NCBI RefSeq assembly: GCF_038396845.1
Contig: NZ_CP151587.1
Span: 2,950,001-3,014,000, forward strand
DNA: 64,000 bases
Direction: 5' to 3'
Source of the DNA: Gymnodinialimonas sp. 57CJ19
Lineage (GTDB): Bacteria > Pseudomonadota > Alphaproteobacteria > Rhodobacterales > Rhodobacteraceae
Below, piece after piece: positions 26,106-35,684 of this stretch. Made by a program: the position numbers and the translations under genes. How positions within the stretch are numbered: the first letter of the stretch is position 1; each line of letters starts with the position of its first letter. The notes below the pieces were generated by a model. That model did not search any database, was not told the DNA's origin, and was given only the letters and a program-made list of their open reading frames with translations.

Positions 26106-26213
26106 AAGCGGGTTCCATTATGTGAAACTTAAAACCAGATATTGAAACCACTCTACCGCGCCTGCCCCCCTCGCCTCAAGGCCATTGCACGAAGAAGCGC
26201 ACAACGCCTCCCC

Positions 26214-26230
26214 TTCATCTTGGCAAATAC
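26214..26230 (-). repeat. Degenerate GATATTT-type box (copy 4)
   Basis: Minus strand GTATTTGCCAAGATGAA resembles the second half of the boxes at 16982 and 30261. It sits in the 180-bp gap between fdsD and the dehydratase gene; nothing else was recognised in that gap. Confidence 0.4.
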
Positions 26231-26285
26231 AACTCAATCCCGCAGATGCCCTCCGCGCCTCCGACCGCGTTCACCGCAAAACCGC

Positions 26286-26489
26286 TCAAATCAACGCAAT
26301 CGCGTCCCGGACCAAAGGCGCCATTTCCGCGTCATCTTCCGCCGCCTGGGCCTTTAACGCCTCTCGCATTTCGGGGCCCCAGAAATCCTTCAAATGCGCG
26401 GCCACCCGTTCTGCCTGATCGGCTCCGGGTTGGGTGGCAAAGAAGCTGGCGATCTGGTTGGCCATGCGGGTCAATTTGTCATGCGGCAT
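26286..26489 (-). CDS. fdsD: Formate dehydrogenase delta subunit
   Basis: 67-residue FdsD-type protein (LTRMANQIASFFATQP, then LKDFWGPEMR) that is part of NAD-dependent molybdenum formate dehydrogenases and affects maturation or stability. Its start overlaps the end of fdhD by 11 bp; it is the last gene of the fdsGBA-fdhD-fdsD operon. Confidence 0.92.
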   Translation of the reverse strand: MPHDKLTRMANQIASFFATQPGADQAERVAAHLKDFWGPEMREALKAQAAEDDAEMAPLVRDAIALI

Positions 26490-27288
26490 CAGTCTGGCTC
26501 CGGTCGATCCGTTTTGGATGGGTGAAAGTCTCTAGCCGTCCCTCACGGGCAAAAGCGGCCATGGTCAGGTTCGCGGCGTCGCCCATGCGCACGGCGTGGG
26601 CCGTAGGGGCCGAGACCGCGATCAATATCGGACAGCCCAACAGCACACACTTCTGCACCATTTCGACGGAGACGCGACTGGTCAGCACGATCGCCCCGTC
26701 GCGCGGCTCCATCCCCGCCCGTTGCATCGCACCCACTAGCTTGTCCAGGGCATTGTGACGCCCCACATCTTCTCGAGCCAGGACAATCCCCTGCCCCGGC
26801 ACCATAAATCCTGCCGCGTGAACCGCTTGGGTCAGATCGTGCAACGGCTGATGATCCCTCAACAAGTCCGGGCCTCGTGCAGCCAAGCCTGCCTCAATCG
26901 CGCCGCCCTCCGGCAGCACGGGCAGATCTCGCAGGGCCTCTTCCAGTGAATCGATCCCACACAGCCCGCAGCCCACCGGCCCCATCATCGCGCGTCGCCG
27001 TGCGCCAAGGGCCTCGGCCACGGCTTCATCCACCCACAGGCGCGCCTCGATCCCGGCGTCCATCTCGACGATGTCCACCTTCTCGATCTGCTCTCCTCGG
27101 GCAAACCCTTCCGTGAAGGCAAAGCCCACCGCGAAATCCTCAAGGTCCGACGGCGAACACATCATCACGGCCTGCGTCGTCCCGTTGACGGTTACGGCCA
27201 CGGGCACCTCTTCTGGCAAGGACCGCGCCAGGTTGCGCGATCCCCCTTGGCCGAAAGCCACCGCAGATATGGAGCGGCTGGCCTTCAC
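26479..27288 (-). CDS. fdhD: Formate dehydrogenase sulfurtransferase FdhD (FdsC)
   Basis: 269-residue protein that transfers sulfur from a cysteine desulfurase to the molybdenum cofactor of formate dehydrogenase. The catalytic cysteine pair is in GCGLCGIDS; the C-terminal region LTSRVSVEMVQK is also typical. It overlaps the fdsA stop by 4 bp, giving strong translational coupling. Confidence 0.94.
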   Translation of the reverse strand: MKASRSISAVAFGQGGSRNLARSLPEEVPVAVTVNGTTQAVMMCSPSDLEDFAVGFAFTEGFARGEQIEKVDIVEMDAGIEARLWVDEAVAEALGARRRAMMGPVGCGLCGIDSLEEALRDLPVLPEGGAIEAGLAARGPDLLRDHQPLHDLTQAVHAAGFMVPGQGIVLAREDVGRHNALDKLVGAMQRAGMEPRDGAIVLTSRVSVEMVQKCVLLGCPILIAVSAPTAHAVRMGDAANLTMAAFAREGRLETFTHPKRIDRSQTDAA

Positions 27289-30242
27289 TCTGCCGCCGTC
27301 ACGCCATCCAGCGCGCCCGGCTCACGGGCGATACGACGCGACTTCTCGGCCTGCGCGTTATATTCTCGCTGCCATTGCGTCGGCCCGTTGGACAGGCCCA
27401 CCTGCACCGCCGTCACCTTGTATTCCGGGCAGTTCGTCGCCCAATCGGAATGGTCTGTGGTGATGACATTGGCCTGCGTGTCGGGGTGGTGGAAGGTCGT
27501 ATACACAACACCCGGCACGACCTTCTCCGTCAGCGTCGCCCGCAGCGAGGTTTCCCCCGCACGGCTTGCCAGCTTGACCCAATCCCCCTCTTTCACGCCG
27601 CGCACTTCCGCATCGTGGGGGTGGATTTCCAACACATCCTGATCATGCCAGACAACGTTATCGGTGCGCCGGGTCTGCGCGCCCACGTTGTACTGCGACA
27701 GGATGCGCCCCGTGGTCAGCAACAGCGGGAATCTTGGACCCGAGCGTTCTTCGGTGGCGATATATTCCGTCACGATGAACCGCCCCTTGCCGCGTACAAA
27801 CCCATCGACATGCATGATCGGAGAGCCATCGGGCGCGTCGTCATTACACGGCCATTGGACCGAGCCGCGCTCTTCCAGCATCGCGTAATTGACGTTGGCA
27901 AAGCCCGGCGTCGTGTCCGAGATCTCGTCCATGATCTGGCTCGGATGGGTATAGTGCCAATCGGCGCCCATCGCTTTCGCCAGAAGCTGCGTCACCTCCC
28001 AATCGGCATAGCCATTCTTCGGCTTCATCACCTCTCGCACCCGGTTGATCCGGCGCTCGGCATTGGTGAATGTGCCGTCCTTCTCCAGGAAAGTAGAGCC
28101 GGGCAGGAACACATGGGCGTAGTTCGCGGTTTCATTCAGGAACAGGTCATGGACGATCACACATTCCATCGCCGCCAGCCCTGCGGCCACGTGGTGCGTG
28201 TCGGGATCAGACTGCAAGATATCCTCGCCCTGACAATAGAGCCCCTTGAAGCTGCCCCCCACCGCTGCATCGAGCATATTGGGGATGCGCAGGCCGGGCT
28301 CCGGGTCAATCTCTACGCCCCATTTGCTCTCGAACAGCGCCCGGACTTCATCGCCTTTCACATGGCGATAGCCCGGCAGCTCGTGCGGGAAAGAGCCCAT
28401 GTCGCAGGCCCCTTGCACGTTGTTCTGGCCGCGCAGCGGGTTCACACCGACGCCCTCGCGCCCCAGATTGCCCGTCAGCATAGCAAGGTTGGCGATCCCC
28501 ATGACGGTGGTGGAGCCTTGGCTGTGCTCGGTCACGCCGAGGCCGTAGTAAATCGCCCCGTTGCCGCCGGTCGCATAGAGGCGGGCCGCCGCACGCAGCT
28601 CCTCCGCCGGCACGCCCGTCAACATCTCGGTCATTTCGGGCGAATGGCGCACGTCGCGCACGAACTCGGCGTATTCCTCGAACTCGTTCCAGTCGCAGCG
28701 CTCGCGAATGAAGGTCTCGTCGTACAACTTCTCATCCACGATCACATGGGCCATGGCCGTCACCACGGCCACGTTTGTGCCCGGTCGCAGGGGCAAGTGA
28801 TGCGCCGCCTCGATATGGGCTGAGCGCACGACGTCCGTCTTGCGCGGATCAATCACGATCAGCTTCGCCCCCGCCCGCACACGCTTTTTCAGGCGCGAGC
28901 CAAAGACTGGATGGGCGTCCGTCGGGTTCGCCCCGATGATAACAGCCACATCCACGTGCTCGACCGAGTCGAAATTCTGCGTGCCGGCGCTGGTGCCGAA
29001 CGTCTGCCCCAGACCGTAGCCCGTGGGCGAGTGGCAGACCCGTGCGCAGGTATCGGTGTTGTTGTTCATGAACACACCGCGCGCCAGCTTCTGAACCAGG
29101 TAGGTCTCTTCGTTGGTGCAGCGCGACGAGGTGATCACCCCAATGGACTTGCGGCCATACTTCTCCTGCAAACCGCGCATCCGGTCGGCGGCAAACCCAA
29201 TCGCCTCTTCCCAGGACACCTCTTTCCACGGCTCATCAATGCTGTCGCGGATCATCGGGTTCAAGATACGATCGGCGTGGTTGGCATAGCCATAAGCGAA
29301 GCGCCCCTTGACGCAGGAGTGGCCTCGGTTGGCCTCCCCGTGCTTGTAGGGCGTCATGCGCACCAACTCGTCGCCATTCAGCTCGGCCTTGAACGAGCAG
29401 CCCACACCGCAGTAGGCGCAAGTGGTGATGACGGAACGCTCCGGTGTGCCGAGTTCAATGACGGACTTCTCCTGCAAGGTCGCCGTCGGGCAGGCCTGCA
29501 CACAGGCACCGCAAGACACGCAATCCGAGGTCAGGAACTCGTCCAGCGGGCCACCGGCGGAAACGCGGCTGTCAAAGCCCCGCCCCTCGATGGTCAGCGC
29601 GAAGGTGCCCTGCACTTCCTCGCAGGCCCGCACACAACGCGAGCAGACAATGCACTTGCTGGGGTCATAGGTGAAATAGGGGTTGCTGTCGTCCTTGGGG
29701 ATATACAGCGGATTCGCCTCGCCCTCGGGCGCGCGCCAGCGCGCTTCGGCCTGGCTGCGGGCGCCGATCCCGGCGGGATCGTAGTGGTTGATGCCGGGCG
29801 TATAACGCACATCGCGCAGACCCACGGCACCGGCCATGTCCTGCAACTCGCAATCGCCGTTGGCACCGCACGTCAGGCAATCCAGCGGGTGGTCACTGAC
29901 ATAAAGCTCCATCACCCCCTTGCGGATCTTCTTCACCTTGGACGATTGCGTACGCACCTCCATGCCCTCAGCCACCGGCGTGGTGCACGAGGCAGGCGTA
30001 CCGCGCCGCCCCTCAATCTCCACCACACACAACCGGCAAGAGCCGAACGCTTCAACACTGTCGGTGGCGCACAACTTGGGGATCGAAAGGCCAATCTCAG
30101 CCGCCGCCCGCATGACCGAGGTGCCTTCCGGCACCGTCACCTCAAAGCCATCAACCGTCAGCGTCACCGGCGCGCCAACCTTCAAAGGCGTTCCCATATC
30201 GCGCCCAAGATAATCGGCATCTGGAATGATGAAATCTTTCAT
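27285..30242 (-). CDS. fdsA: NAD-dependent formate dehydrogenase alpha subunit (Mo/W bis-MGD)
   Basis: Catalytic subunit oxidising formate to CO2 in the cytoplasm. N-terminal [2Fe-2S] domain (C58, C69, C72, C86), a His-Cys3 cluster (H118, C122, C125, C131), two ferredoxin clusters (C197-C207 and C241-C251 region), then the molybdopterin domain with its own cluster (CAYCGVGC from 275, plus C310). The metal ligand is Cys403 in ARVCHSPTGYG, so this is a cysteine, not selenocysteine, enzyme. 985 residues, normal for FdsA. It is separated from fdsB by 97 bp holding a hairpin element. Confidence 0.96.
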   Translation of the reverse strand: MKDFIIPDADYLGRDMGTPLKVGAPVTLTVDGFEVTVPEGTSVMRAAAEIGLSIPKLCATDSVEAFGSCRLCVVEIEGRRGTPASCTTPVAEGMEVRTQSSKVKKIRKGVMELYVSDHPLDCLTCGANGDCELQDMAGAVGLRDVRYTPGINHYDPAGIGARSQAEARWRAPEGEANPLYIPKDDSNPYFTYDPSKCIVCSRCVRACEEVQGTFALTIEGRGFDSRVSAGGPLDEFLTSDCVSCGACVQACPTATLQEKSVIELGTPERSVITTCAYCGVGCSFKAELNGDELVRMTPYKHGEANRGHSCVKGRFAYGYANHADRILNPMIRDSIDEPWKEVSWEEAIGFAADRMRGLQEKYGRKSIGVITSSRCTNEETYLVQKLARGVFMNNNTDTCARVCHSPTGYGLGQTFGTSAGTQNFDSVEHVDVAVIIGANPTDAHPVFGSRLKKRVRAGAKLIVIDPRKTDVVRSAHIEAAHHLPLRPGTNVAVVTAMAHVIVDEKLYDETFIRERCDWNEFEEYAEFVRDVRHSPEMTEMLTGVPAEELRAAARLYATGGNGAIYYGLGVTEHSQGSTTVMGIANLAMLTGNLGREGVGVNPLRGQNNVQGACDMGSFPHELPGYRHVKGDEVRALFESKWGVEIDPEPGLRIPNMLDAAVGGSFKGLYCQGEDILQSDPDTHHVAAGLAAMECVIVHDLFLNETANYAHVFLPGSTFLEKDGTFTNAERRINRVREVMKPKNGYADWEVTQLLAKAMGADWHYTHPSQIMDEISDTTPGFANVNYAMLEERGSVQWPCNDDAPDGSPIMHVDGFVRGKGRFIVTEYIATEERSGPRFPLLLTTGRILSQYNVGAQTRRTDNVVWHDQDVLEIHPHDAEVRGVKEGDWVKLASRAGETSLRATLTEKVVPGVVYTTFHHPDTQANVITTDHSDWATNCPEYKVTAVQVGLSNGPTQWQREYNAQAEKSRRIAREPGALDGVTAAE

Positions 30243-30260
30243 AAGACACGCGCTCCGCTC

Positions 30261-30310
30261 TTCATCTTTTCATAAATATCCGCGGGGGGTACGGGGGGCT
30301 GGCCCCCCGT
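30261..30310 (-). repeat. Dispersed hairpin plus GATATTT box, copy 3, inside the fds operon
   Basis: Reading the minus strand: hairpin ACGGGGGG/CCCCCCGT (30310-30291), then GATATTTATGAAAAGATGAA (30280-30261), identical to the box before purS. It lies between the fdsB stop and the fdsA start, where it could set the ratio of the two messages. Confidence 0.8.
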
Positions 30311-30339
30311 TGCGCCTCGGTCAGCCACACAAACCACAT

Positions 30340-31836
30340 TCATTCCGCCGCCTCCCTCACGCCCGCAAACTCTTCCGGAAACTGCTCCAACGCGCTCATC
30401 ACCGGATAGGGCGTGAAGCCGCCCAAGGCGCAGAGCGAGCCGTCCTTCATGGTCTCGCACAGGTCCACCAACAAAGGCACCGCCGTGGCGTCGCCCTCAG
30501 CGATCCGGTCGAGCGTCTCCACCCCCCGGACCGAGCCGATGCGGCACGGCGTACACTTTCCGCAGCTCTCAATGGCGCAGAACTCCATCGCGAACCGTGC
30601 CATGCCGAGCATGTCGGCACTGTCGTCGAATACTACCACACCCGCGTGTCCGATCAAACCTCCGGCGCCATCGAAGGGCTCGTAGGCGAAGGGCGTGTCG
30701 AACTTCTCGGGCGCGAAATAGGCCCCCAGAGGCCCGCCGACCTGCACCGCCTTCACAGGCCGCCCAGAAGCGCTACCGCCGCCGATTTCGTTCACCAACT
30801 CACCAAGCGGCATTCCGAAGGCTGTCTCGAACAACCCGCCGTGCTTCACGTTGCCCGCGATCTGGATCGGCATCGTGCCCTTGGAGCGTCCAAGCCCGAA
30901 GCTGGCGTAATGATCGGCCCCCTTCTCGAAGATCACCGGCACCGTGGCCAAGGAGATCACGTTGTTGACCACGGTAGGCCGCCCCAGAAACCCCTCCAAC
31001 GCGGGCAGAGGCGGCTTGGCGCGGACCACGCCGCGCTTGCCTTCCAGCGAATTCAGAAGCGAGGTTTCCTCGCCGCATACATAGGCGCCCGCGCCGACGC
31101 GGACCTCCATATCGAAGCTGTGCTCAAGGTTGATCACCCTACCTAAGATATTGTTTTCACGCGCTATTTCGATTGCACGTTGCATCACCTCAATCGCGTC
31201 GGGATACTCGGAGCGCAGGTAGACGTAGCCTTTCGTGGCCCCCACACCCAAGCCCGCGATCACCATGCCCTCGATCAGACTGAAGGGGTCGCCCTCCATG
31301 ATCATCCGGTCGGCGAATGTGCCGCTGTCGCCCTCGTCGGCGTTGCACACGATGTATTTCTGCGGCCCCTCCGCCTGGCGAACGGTGTTCCACTTGATGC
31401 CGGTCGGGAAGCCCGCGCCGCCCCGGCCGCGCAGGCCCGAGTCCGTGACATGGGTGGTGATTTCCTCGGCGCTCATCTCCAGCGCCTTGCGCAAGCCCGC
31501 CAACCCGCCGTGGGCCTCGTATTCCGCCAAATCAAGCGGGTCGATCACGCCGCAGCGCTGAAACGTTAACCGGTTTTGTTTGGCATAGAACGGGATCTCT
31601 TCCACGGGGCCCAGGCTTTCTGCGCTGCCGTCCATGATCGCCGCCACATCCGCCACGCCCGCCGCGCCATACCCTACGCGCACGCCGTCGCGCTCGACTT
31701 CGACCAGAGGCTCCAGCCAGATCATCCCGCGCGAGCCGTTGCGCACAACCTCTGCGCCTGCCGCCACAAATGCCGCCGCCACATCGTCTGCGCCAAGGGC
31801 CTTGGCCGCCGCATCAAGGGGAACCCAAACCTTCAT
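30340..31836 (-). CDS. fdsB: Formate dehydrogenase beta subunit (NuoF-like, FMN/NAD-binding)
   Basis: Electron-output subunit that passes electrons from FdsA through FMN to NAD+. 498 residues from MKVWVPLDAAAKALG (a longer frame to 31920 runs into fdsG and is rejected). Short N-terminal thioredoxin-like part, NAD/FMN-binding RGRGGAGFPTGIKWN, SLBB-type region and [4Fe-4S] site ESCGKCTPCRIG. The start overlaps the fdsG stop by 4 bp. Confidence 0.95.
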   Translation of the reverse strand: MKVWVPLDAAAKALGADDVAAAFVAAGAEVVRNGSRGMIWLEPLVEVERDGVRVGYGAAGVADVAAIMDGSAESLGPVEEIPFYAKQNRLTFQRCGVIDPLDLAEYEAHGGLAGLRKALEMSAEEITTHVTDSGLRGRGGAGFPTGIKWNTVRQAEGPQKYIVCNADEGDSGTFADRMIMEGDPFSLIEGMVIAGLGVGATKGYVYLRSEYPDAIEVMQRAIEIARENNILGRVINLEHSFDMEVRVGAGAYVCGEETSLLNSLEGKRGVVRAKPPLPALEGFLGRPTVVNNVISLATVPVIFEKGADHYASFGLGRSKGTMPIQIAGNVKHGGLFETAFGMPLGELVNEIGGGSASGRPVKAVQVGGPLGAYFAPEKFDTPFAYEPFDGAGGLIGHAGVVVFDDSADMLGMARFAMEFCAIESCGKCTPCRIGSVRGVETLDRIAEGDATAVPLLVDLCETMKDGSLCALGGFTPYPVMSALEQFPEEFAGVREAAE

Positions 31837-32300
31837 CGCGCGACCTCCGCCACCAGTGCCTCGGCCGTAACGCGGCCCTTGACCTTGCCGTCGATCATCG
31901 CCGCCGGAGCGCAGGCGCACAGGCCAAGGCAGTAGATCGGCTCTACCGTCAGGGCACCGTCTTTGCTGATCTCGCCCCAGCCAAGGCCGAGCATCTCCAG
32001 AACCTTCTCCGACAGGTCATTCGCCCCCATGGACTGGCAGGCCTCGGCCCGGCAAATCTTGAGCACCCGCGCACCGGCGGGTGTGCTGCGGAAGTCGTGA
32101 TAAAAGGAAATCACCCCATGCAATTCCGCCTCGGTGATGTTGAGCGCATCGGCAATCGGCGCGCGTGCGTCATTGGGAACGCAACCGAAAGCGTCTTGAA
32201 CATCATGCAAGATCGGCAGCAGCGGCCCCTCTAGGTGCATATTTTGTTGGATAATCGCGCTGATCTCGGTCGGATCGAGCGGGGCTGGCGTAGCTGACAT
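31833..32300 (-). CDS. fdsG: Formate dehydrogenase gamma subunit (NuoE-like [2Fe-2S])
   Basis: 155-residue thioredoxin-fold ferredoxin. Four cysteine ligands in KICRAEACQ and YCLGLCACAP bind a [2Fe-2S] cluster. First gene of the fdsGBA-fdhD-fdsD operon; a palindromic LysR-type site lies about 75-90 bp upstream of its start. Confidence 0.95.
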   Translation of the reverse strand: MSATPAPLDPTEISAIIQQNMHLEGPLLPILHDVQDAFGCVPNDARAPIADALNITEAELHGVISFYHDFRSTPAGARVLKICRAEACQSMGANDLSEKVLEMLGLGWGEISKDGALTVEPIYCLGLCACAPAAMIDGKVKGRVTAEALVAEVAR

Positions 32301-32373
32301 GGCGTGCTCCGAAAATGTTGCCCGATGTATGGCCCCAGTTCATTCAGCATTCAATATCGTTATCCCGTCGGTC

Positions 32374-32390
32374 GATTGAGAATATCAATC
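32374..32390. promoter_or_regulatory. LysR-type operator upstream of fdsG
   Basis: GATTGA-GAATA-TCAATC is a perfect 6-5-6 palindrome and contains the classical T-N11-A core. It sits 74 bp upstream of fdsG, between that gene and the LysR gene; a similar core occurs at 33367. Confidence 0.65.
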
Positions 32391-32431
32391 AAACGCACCT
32401 GCCCGCCCGACCCAATACCTGTAGGTTTTCG

Positions 32432-33331
32432 TCAGGTCCCCAAACCCGCCTTCGCCAGCACCCGCGTTTCGGCAATCAGGGCATCGAGCACAGGGGTGTG
32501 CGGCTCGCGAAACGGGGCCACAAGGCCCACGGCGTGATCCATTCCGCCGCCTTCGATCTCGCGGATGGCCAACTCGGGTTTTCCGGCGCAAAGAAACCGC
32601 GCCATGTCGATGGGCAGCACTGTGATCCAGCCACCGGCCTGCACATGGGCCGCCAGCAATACCGTAGAGTTGCTTTCCACCTGAGCCTCGGGCGAGACAC
32701 CGGCGGCCATGAAGTTTTCGTTGATGATCCGGCGGTTCTGCATGTTGGGGGTCAGAAGGCACAGACGCTCGCCCGCCAGGTCGGCCCATTCCACCCGGTC
32801 CTGCATGGCGATATCGCTGTCGCGATGGGCCACAAGGGTATATTTTTCCTGATAAAGCGTCTCCATGGTGACACGGCCCAAGGGCTCATTATCAAGGTAG
32901 GAAATCCCGGCATCGACCTCCAGGTTTTCAAGCATCGACAAGATCTCGACCGAGGTGCGGCTCAGGATTGTGAAGCGCACATTGGGATGGGCGGCGGTGA
33001 ACTGTGCACTCAACCGCGCGGCCCAAGTCAGCGCCGTGGGGATCACGGCCAACCGCACGATCCCGCTGAGCCCGTGGCGGGAGGTGCGCATCTCTTGCCG
33101 GAAGGCGCGGGCATCGCTGACCAACTGCCGCGCCCAGACCAAGGCGCGCTGGCCCTCGGGGGTCAAGCCGCCGTAGCGAGAGCCGCGAAAGATCAGCTGC
33201 ACCCCCAGCATTTCCTCTAGCTGTTTGATCCCGGTGGACAGGGTCGGTTGGGTCAAGCCAAGGCTTTCAGCCGCGCGGCCAAAGTGGGCTTCACGGGCGA
33301 CGGCGATGAACATTTCGAGTTTATGGATCAT
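32432..33331 (-). CDS. LysR-family regulator of formate dehydrogenase (FdsR-like)
   Basis: 299 residues from MIHKLEMFIAVAREAHF. Winged helix-turn-helix with HFGRAAESLGLTQPTLSTGIKQLE, then the two-lobed effector domain. It lies directly upstream of fdsG on the same strand, the place of fds regulators in other proteobacteria, and the gap holds a T-N11-A palindrome. The effector is probably formate or a related anion (inference). An upstream in-frame ATG at 33355 has no better support. Confidence 0.88.
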   Translation of the reverse strand: MIHKLEMFIAVAREAHFGRAAESLGLTQPTLSTGIKQLEEMLGVQLIFRGSRYGGLTPEGQRALVWARQLVSDARAFRQEMRTSRHGLSGIVRLAVIPTALTWAARLSAQFTAAHPNVRFTILSRTSVEILSMLENLEVDAGISYLDNEPLGRVTMETLYQEKYTLVAHRDSDIAMQDRVEWADLAGERLCLLTPNMQNRRIINENFMAAGVSPEAQVESNSTVLLAAHVQAGGWITVLPIDMARFLCAGKPELAIREIEGGGMDHAVGLVAPFREPHTPVLDALIAETRVLAKAGLGT

Positions 33332-33366
33332 ACCCACAGTTTCGCAATCGAGCACCCCATGTTCAA

Positions 33367-33379
33367 TCGAGAATTTCTA
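33367..33379. promoter_or_regulatory. Second LysR-type T-N11-A site, before the LysR gene
   Basis: TCGAGAATTTCTA shares the GAGAAT.TC core with the operator at 32374-32390 and lies 36 bp upstream of the LysR start, fitting autoregulation. Confidence 0.5.
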
Positions 33380-33611
33380 TTGTACGGCGCTGCCCGCCCG
33401 CCCCGACGGTTCAAAGCCCCACCGCCATCCCATCGTCGGGGAACATTTGCCGCCGCGACATGGCGCAAGGAGGTTTGTCAAAACTGTCATAATAGGTCAA
33501 AGGTTTATACAACCCGCTGACCGCCTGCCTTGAACAACGGTTGAGCAACGAATTGCGGCTACGAATAAACGAGCGCCTCCCATGGTGCCGAGATCAATAC
33601 AGGCGATGCTA

Positions 33612-35684
33612 ATGACGGACACAACAGTTGCACGAGGGATCAGCGCCGGGCGTTGGTTGAAGGGGCTGCTGGCATTGGCAATCACGTTGCTGTCGGTTTG
33701 GGGCATTCGGTCCTTGCAGGTCGAATCCGATGTTATCAGTGCGCTATCGGGCAACAGCGATGGCTATCTGGCCTATGAGGCGTTCCAAAATCGGTTCCAT
33801 CTTGGCGCCGCCGATGAGGCGATGCTTGTTCGCGCCCCCGACCTTGCCGACCCCGCCGCGTTTGAAGCGTTAGAGAACCTGATCCTTGATCTACAGTTCA
33901 CCGATGGCGTGGCCGAGGTCGTCAGCCTGTTCTCCCTGCCCGCCGAAGGCACCAGCACGCCGTTGATCCTGGCCGATGATAGCGCCCCGTTGGAGGACCG
34001 TTTTGCCAGCTTCATCGGCTCTGGCCCCGCCGCCAGCGCCCTTGTCAGCAGCGCCCGCGACGCGGCGTTGCTGCATGTGATCTCGGTGCCTGACGCGCAA
34101 CCGGGCGATATTGCCACCATGCTGCCCCAGTTGATTGCCGACGCGGCCCCCTTGGATGTGGCAGCCGTGGGCCAAGCGGAAGTGGAGCGCCAGATCTCGG
34201 CCAACCTGTTGCGCGACCAGACCCTTGTGACGCCCGTGGCGGTTCTGATCTGCATCATCGTGGGGGCGATTATCCTGCGCTCGGTCCGGGCGGTTCTGGT
34301 CTGCGCCGCCCCGGCGATTTGCGGCGTGTTGTGGTTCATGGGGTTTCTGGGGTGGGCAGGCCACGCGCTGGACCCGTGGCTTGCGACGTTGCCGATGTTG
34401 GTCATGGTTCTTGCGTTCGCGGATACTTTGCACCTCTTTTATGCGTCGAGAGAGGAAGGCGGCCTGGAGAAGGCCGTGCGCAACGTGATGCCCGCCGCCT
34501 TCATGACCTCTCTCACCTCGGCTTTGGCATTGGCGAGCTTTGGGTTCGCGGGAAGCGATGCCCTGTGGGGCTTGGCGGTGTGGGGGCCTGTGGCGGTGTT
34601 CAGCGGTTTCGCCTCGGTCTACCTTTTGTTTCCGCTCCTCAGCCGGCTGTTCATTCGCGGCGAGATCAACCACCCCGCCGGGTTTTCGATGGTCATGGCC
34701 CCGGCCCAAAGCGGCTTGCGCCACCCACGCCTGATGGCAGTTTTGGCCTTGGCCGTGGTGGTGGGCCTGATCCCCGGCGTGAACAGCACCGATACAGATT
34801 TCTCCTTGTCGGAGCATATTCGCGACGACAGCCCCCTGGGCCACGACCTGATCTTCATGGAGGATGAGGGGCTTGGATCGGCAAGCCTGTTTGTGGTGGT
34901 AGAGGACACCGATGGTGAACCGGGTTTGTCGGCGGACGATGCCCCCCGGATCGCGGCGGCCGCGGCCCTTGCCCTGAGCGGGCCGGACGTTGCCGTCGGA
35001 GACGAGGCCCCCTTGGTGCCCGAGCGTTTCCGCGCCAGCGATGACCTGGCCGTCGCCTTGCCGGTTCTGGTCCCTCTCGGCAATGGGCCTGAGCGCTTCG
35101 GCGCCGAACTGGACCGCTTGCGTAGCGGGATTGAAGACGCCGGACTATCCGATACGGCACGGCTGGCCGGGCAATCGCTTCTGGCCCATGAAGTGGTGCC
35201 CGAAACCGTCGATGCGATGCGGTCCTCGTTCTATATCGCCTTGGCGGCGATCACGCTGGTCGTGGCCCTGTCGCAGCGCACAATCATTCTGGCGGTGCTG
35301 GCCACCGCCGTCAGCGCCTTGCCCATGATGGCGATTGAGGGCGTATTGTACCTATCGGGGCGTGGCATGACGATGACGGCGGCGATTGCCCTGACCGTCG
35401 CGTTCGGCATCGCCGTGGATAACACCATTCACTACCTCAACCGTTGGAAACGCTCCAAGGGCCCCCGCGGGACCCGTTTGGGGGAGGCATTGGGCCACGC
35501 TGGCCCGCCGATGGTGGCCTCGACCCTGATCATGACCCTGGGTTTCGGCGCAACTTTGCTGAGTGCGACCGCTTCGATGCCGCAGTTTGGCGTTTTCGTC
35601 ATATCGGCGCTATGGATGGCCTTGGTCGCAGCGCTTTGGTTCCTACCGGCGCTGATCCGCTTGGTCAGACGAAAGGAGACGTGA
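33612..35684 (+). CDS. RND-superfamily (MMPL-type) membrane transporter
   Basis: 690-residue protein with about twelve transmembrane helices in the two-block RND arrangement: one N-terminal helix, a large periplasmic loop (about 35-195), five helices, a second loop (about 395-540), then the remaining helices. The proton-relay region TLGFGATLLSA and AFGIAVDNTIHYLNR fits MMPL/hopanoid-type or lipid exporters. Substrate unknown. The start at 33612 (MTDTTVARG) is preferred to the ATG at 33582. Its stop overlaps the next ATG (TGATG). Confidence 0.84.
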   Translation: MTDTTVARGISAGRWLKGLLALAITLLSVWGIRSLQVESDVISALSGNSDGYLAYEAFQNRFHLGAADEAMLVRAPDLADPAAFEALENLILDLQFTDGVAEVVSLFSLPAEGTSTPLILADDSAPLEDRFASFIGSGPAASALVSSARDAALLHVISVPDAQPGDIATMLPQLIADAAPLDVAAVGQAEVERQISANLLRDQTLVTPVAVLICIIVGAIILRSVRAVLVCAAPAICGVLWFMGFLGWAGHALDPWLATLPMLVMVLAFADTLHLFYASREEGGLEKAVRNVMPAAFMTSLTSALALASFGFAGSDALWGLAVWGPVAVFSGFASVYLLFPLLSRLFIRGEINHPAGFSMVMAPAQSGLRHPRLMAVLALAVVVGLIPGVNSTDTDFSLSEHIRDDSPLGHDLIFMEDEGLGSASLFVVVEDTDGEPGLSADDAPRIAAAAALALSGPDVAVGDEAPLVPERFRASDDLAVALPVLVPLGNGPERFGAELDRLRSGIEDAGLSDTARLAGQSLLAHEVVPETVDAMRSSFYIALAAITLVVALSQRTIILAVLATAVSALPMMAIEGVLYLSGRGMTMTAAIALTVAFGIAVDNTIHYLNRWKRSKGPRGTRLGEALGHAGPPMVASTLIMTLGFGATLLSATASMPQFGVFVISALWMALVAALWFLPALIRLVRRKET

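Noticed and set aside
24645..26132. 495-codon plus-strand open frame
   Set aside because: Lies opposite the intact IlvD/Edd dehydratase; Arg/His-rich composition typical of an antisense frame in GC-rich DNA.
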